In this document: piece by piece, positions 63,105 to 64,000 of the stretch | Numbering within the stretch: position 1 is the stretch's first letter | Layout of the letters: the number at the start of each line of letters is the position of its first letter | Source of the DNA: Chryseobacterium camelliae | GTDB taxonomy: Bacteria > Bacteroidota > Bacteroidia > Flavobacteriales > Weeksellaceae | Length of the DNA stretch: 64,000 nucleotides | Direction: 5' to 3' | Assembly: GCF_027920545.1 (NCBI RefSeq) | Contig: NZ_CP115859.1 | Coordinates: 806,001-870,000, forward strand | Program-made: the position numbers and the translations under genes | The notes under the pieces: model-generated | Told to the model about the DNA's origin: nothing | The model's database searches: none | What the model saw: the letters and a program-made list of their open reading frames with translations, nothing else

Positions 63105-64000
63105 TTATAAAATTAACATTGCATCTCCGTAAGAGTAGAATTTGTACTTCTCTTTTACGGCTTCTTCGTAGGCGTGCATTACGAAATCTCTTCCTGCAAA
63201 TGCTGCAATCATCATAATTAATGTAGATTTTGGCGTGTGGAAGTTCGTGATCATACAGTTTGCTACTCCGAAATCGTGTGGCGGGTAAATGAATTTATTC
63301 GTCCAACCGTGGAATGCAGAAATTTTCTTGTTTGAAGAAACTGAAGTTTCAAGCGTTCTCATTGTTGTAGTTCCAACCGCACAAACTCTTCTGTTTGCTT
63401 CAACAGCATTATTAATGATCTGAGCATTTTTCTCATCGATGAAGATTTCTTCAGACTCCATTTTGTGCTTGGAAAGATCTTCTACCTCAATCGGGTTGAA
63501 TGTTCCTAAACCAACGTGAAGCGTAACTTCAGCAAAGTCGATTCCTTTGATCTCCAATCTCTTCATCAAATGTTTTGAGAAGTGAAGACCTGCAGTAGGT
63601 GCAGCCACCGCTCCTTCTACTTTTGCATAAATCGTTTGATATCTTTCGGCATCTTCAGGCTCAACGTCTCTTTTGATATATTTCGGAAGCGGAGTTTCTC
63701 CTAATTCCTTCAGTTTAGTTCTGAACTCTTCATAAGAACCATCGAATAAGAATCTTAATGTTCTTCCTCTTGAAGTTGTATTATCAATAACTTCCGCTAC
63801 CAAAGATTCATCTTCAGTGAAGAATAACTTGTTACCGATTCTTATTTTTCTTGCAGGGTCTACCAAAACATCCCAAACACGGGTTTCTTTATCAAGCTCT
63901 CTTAACAAGAAAACTTCGATTTTCGCTCCTGTTTTTTCTTTGTTTCCATATAAACGAGCCGGGAAAACTTTAGTATTATTAAAGATAAAAAGATCTCCTT
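63105..64000 (-). CDS. queA: S-adenosylmethionine:tRNA ribosyltransferase-isomerase, 5' part outside window
   Basis: At least 298 residues; the frame stays open to the window edge, where it reads [18 protein letters not shown], a QueA signature, so the true start lies outside. Further motifs are [17 protein letters not shown] and [16 protein letters not shown]. QueA transfers ribosyl from SAM to tRNA preQ1 to make epoxyqueuosine. An ATG at 63908 is internal and not the start. Confidence 0.96.
   Translation of the reverse strand, partial: GDLFIFNNTKVFPARLYGNKEKTGAKIEVFLLRELDKETRVWDVLVDPARKIRIGNKLFFTEDESLVAEVIDNTTSRGRTLRFLFDGSYEEFRTKLKELGETPLPKYIKRDVEPEDAERYQTIYAKVEGAVAAPTAGLHFSKHLMKRLEIKGIDFAEVTLHVGLGTFNPIEVEDLSKHKMESEEIFIDEKNAQIINNAVEANRRVCAVGTTTMRTLETSVSSNKKISAFHGWTNKFIYPPHDFGVANCMITNFHTPKSTLIMMIAAFAGRDFVMHAYEEAVKEKYKFYSYGDAMLIL

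Overview
The window looks like a chromosomal segment of a flavobacterium close to Chryseobacterium (Weeksellaceae-type Bacteroidota). The reasons are the low GC content, many -7 promoter boxes of the Bacteroidota form TAnnTTTG, a type IX secretion C-terminal domain, a fused 2-oxoacid dehydrogenase E1, a short Bacteroidota histone H1-like gene, WG-repeat and alpha-2-macroglobulin proteins, and REP-like palindromes typical of this group. The genus is an inference; no rRNA gene is present to confirm it.

Layout. 1-9.5 kb is housekeeping: a partial alpha-2-macroglobulin gene, a UbiA-like membrane protein with recF and a DciA/DUF721 gene, a Gcr-like membrane protein, mtgA and a metal-chelate binding lipoprotein. 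A tRNA-Arg(ACG) with its own promoter and terminator follows at 9.5 kb. 9.8-13.3 kb is an assimilatory sulfate reduction locus (Rrf2 regulator, APS-type cysH, cysD, cysN), with a long heptamer-repeat palindrome between cysD and cysN. 13.3-30.6 kb is an AT-rich accessory island. It holds a trio of related surface proteins, eight paralogous AraC regulators (one adjacent pair duplicated), gene remnants, three short intergenic units that look like small RNAs, a WG-repeat protein and a histone H1-like gene with a structured leader.

30.9-46.8 kb carries an ABC ATPase, a patatin, a ChrA transporter, lpdA, a GH3 plus GH29 glycosidase pair and a seven-gene GbsR-regulated membrane and redox operon that ends in a frameshifted TIGR01777 gene. 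46.9-53.6 kb has an ECF sigma factor with a TonB-plug/vWA fusion protein, a T9SS-secreted protein and a C1 peptidase. 54-64 kb has an OYE-type reductase divergent from an HxlR regulator, the E1 fusion, ispB, a destroyed sterol-desaturase gene, rlmN, a four-helix-bundle (S23/IVP-type) gene bounded by period-7 repeats, and partial queA.

The most interesting structures are the AraC/small-transcript island and the two loci with inverted period-7 repeats, one enclosing a four-helix-bundle gene and one empty. Next come a two-copy MITE-like repeat and four genes whose -7 box ends 5-6 nt before the ATG, suggesting leaderless mRNAs. Three genes contain likely 1-nt losses, all explicable by homopolymer tracts. 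Some of these could be assembly errors rather than biology.
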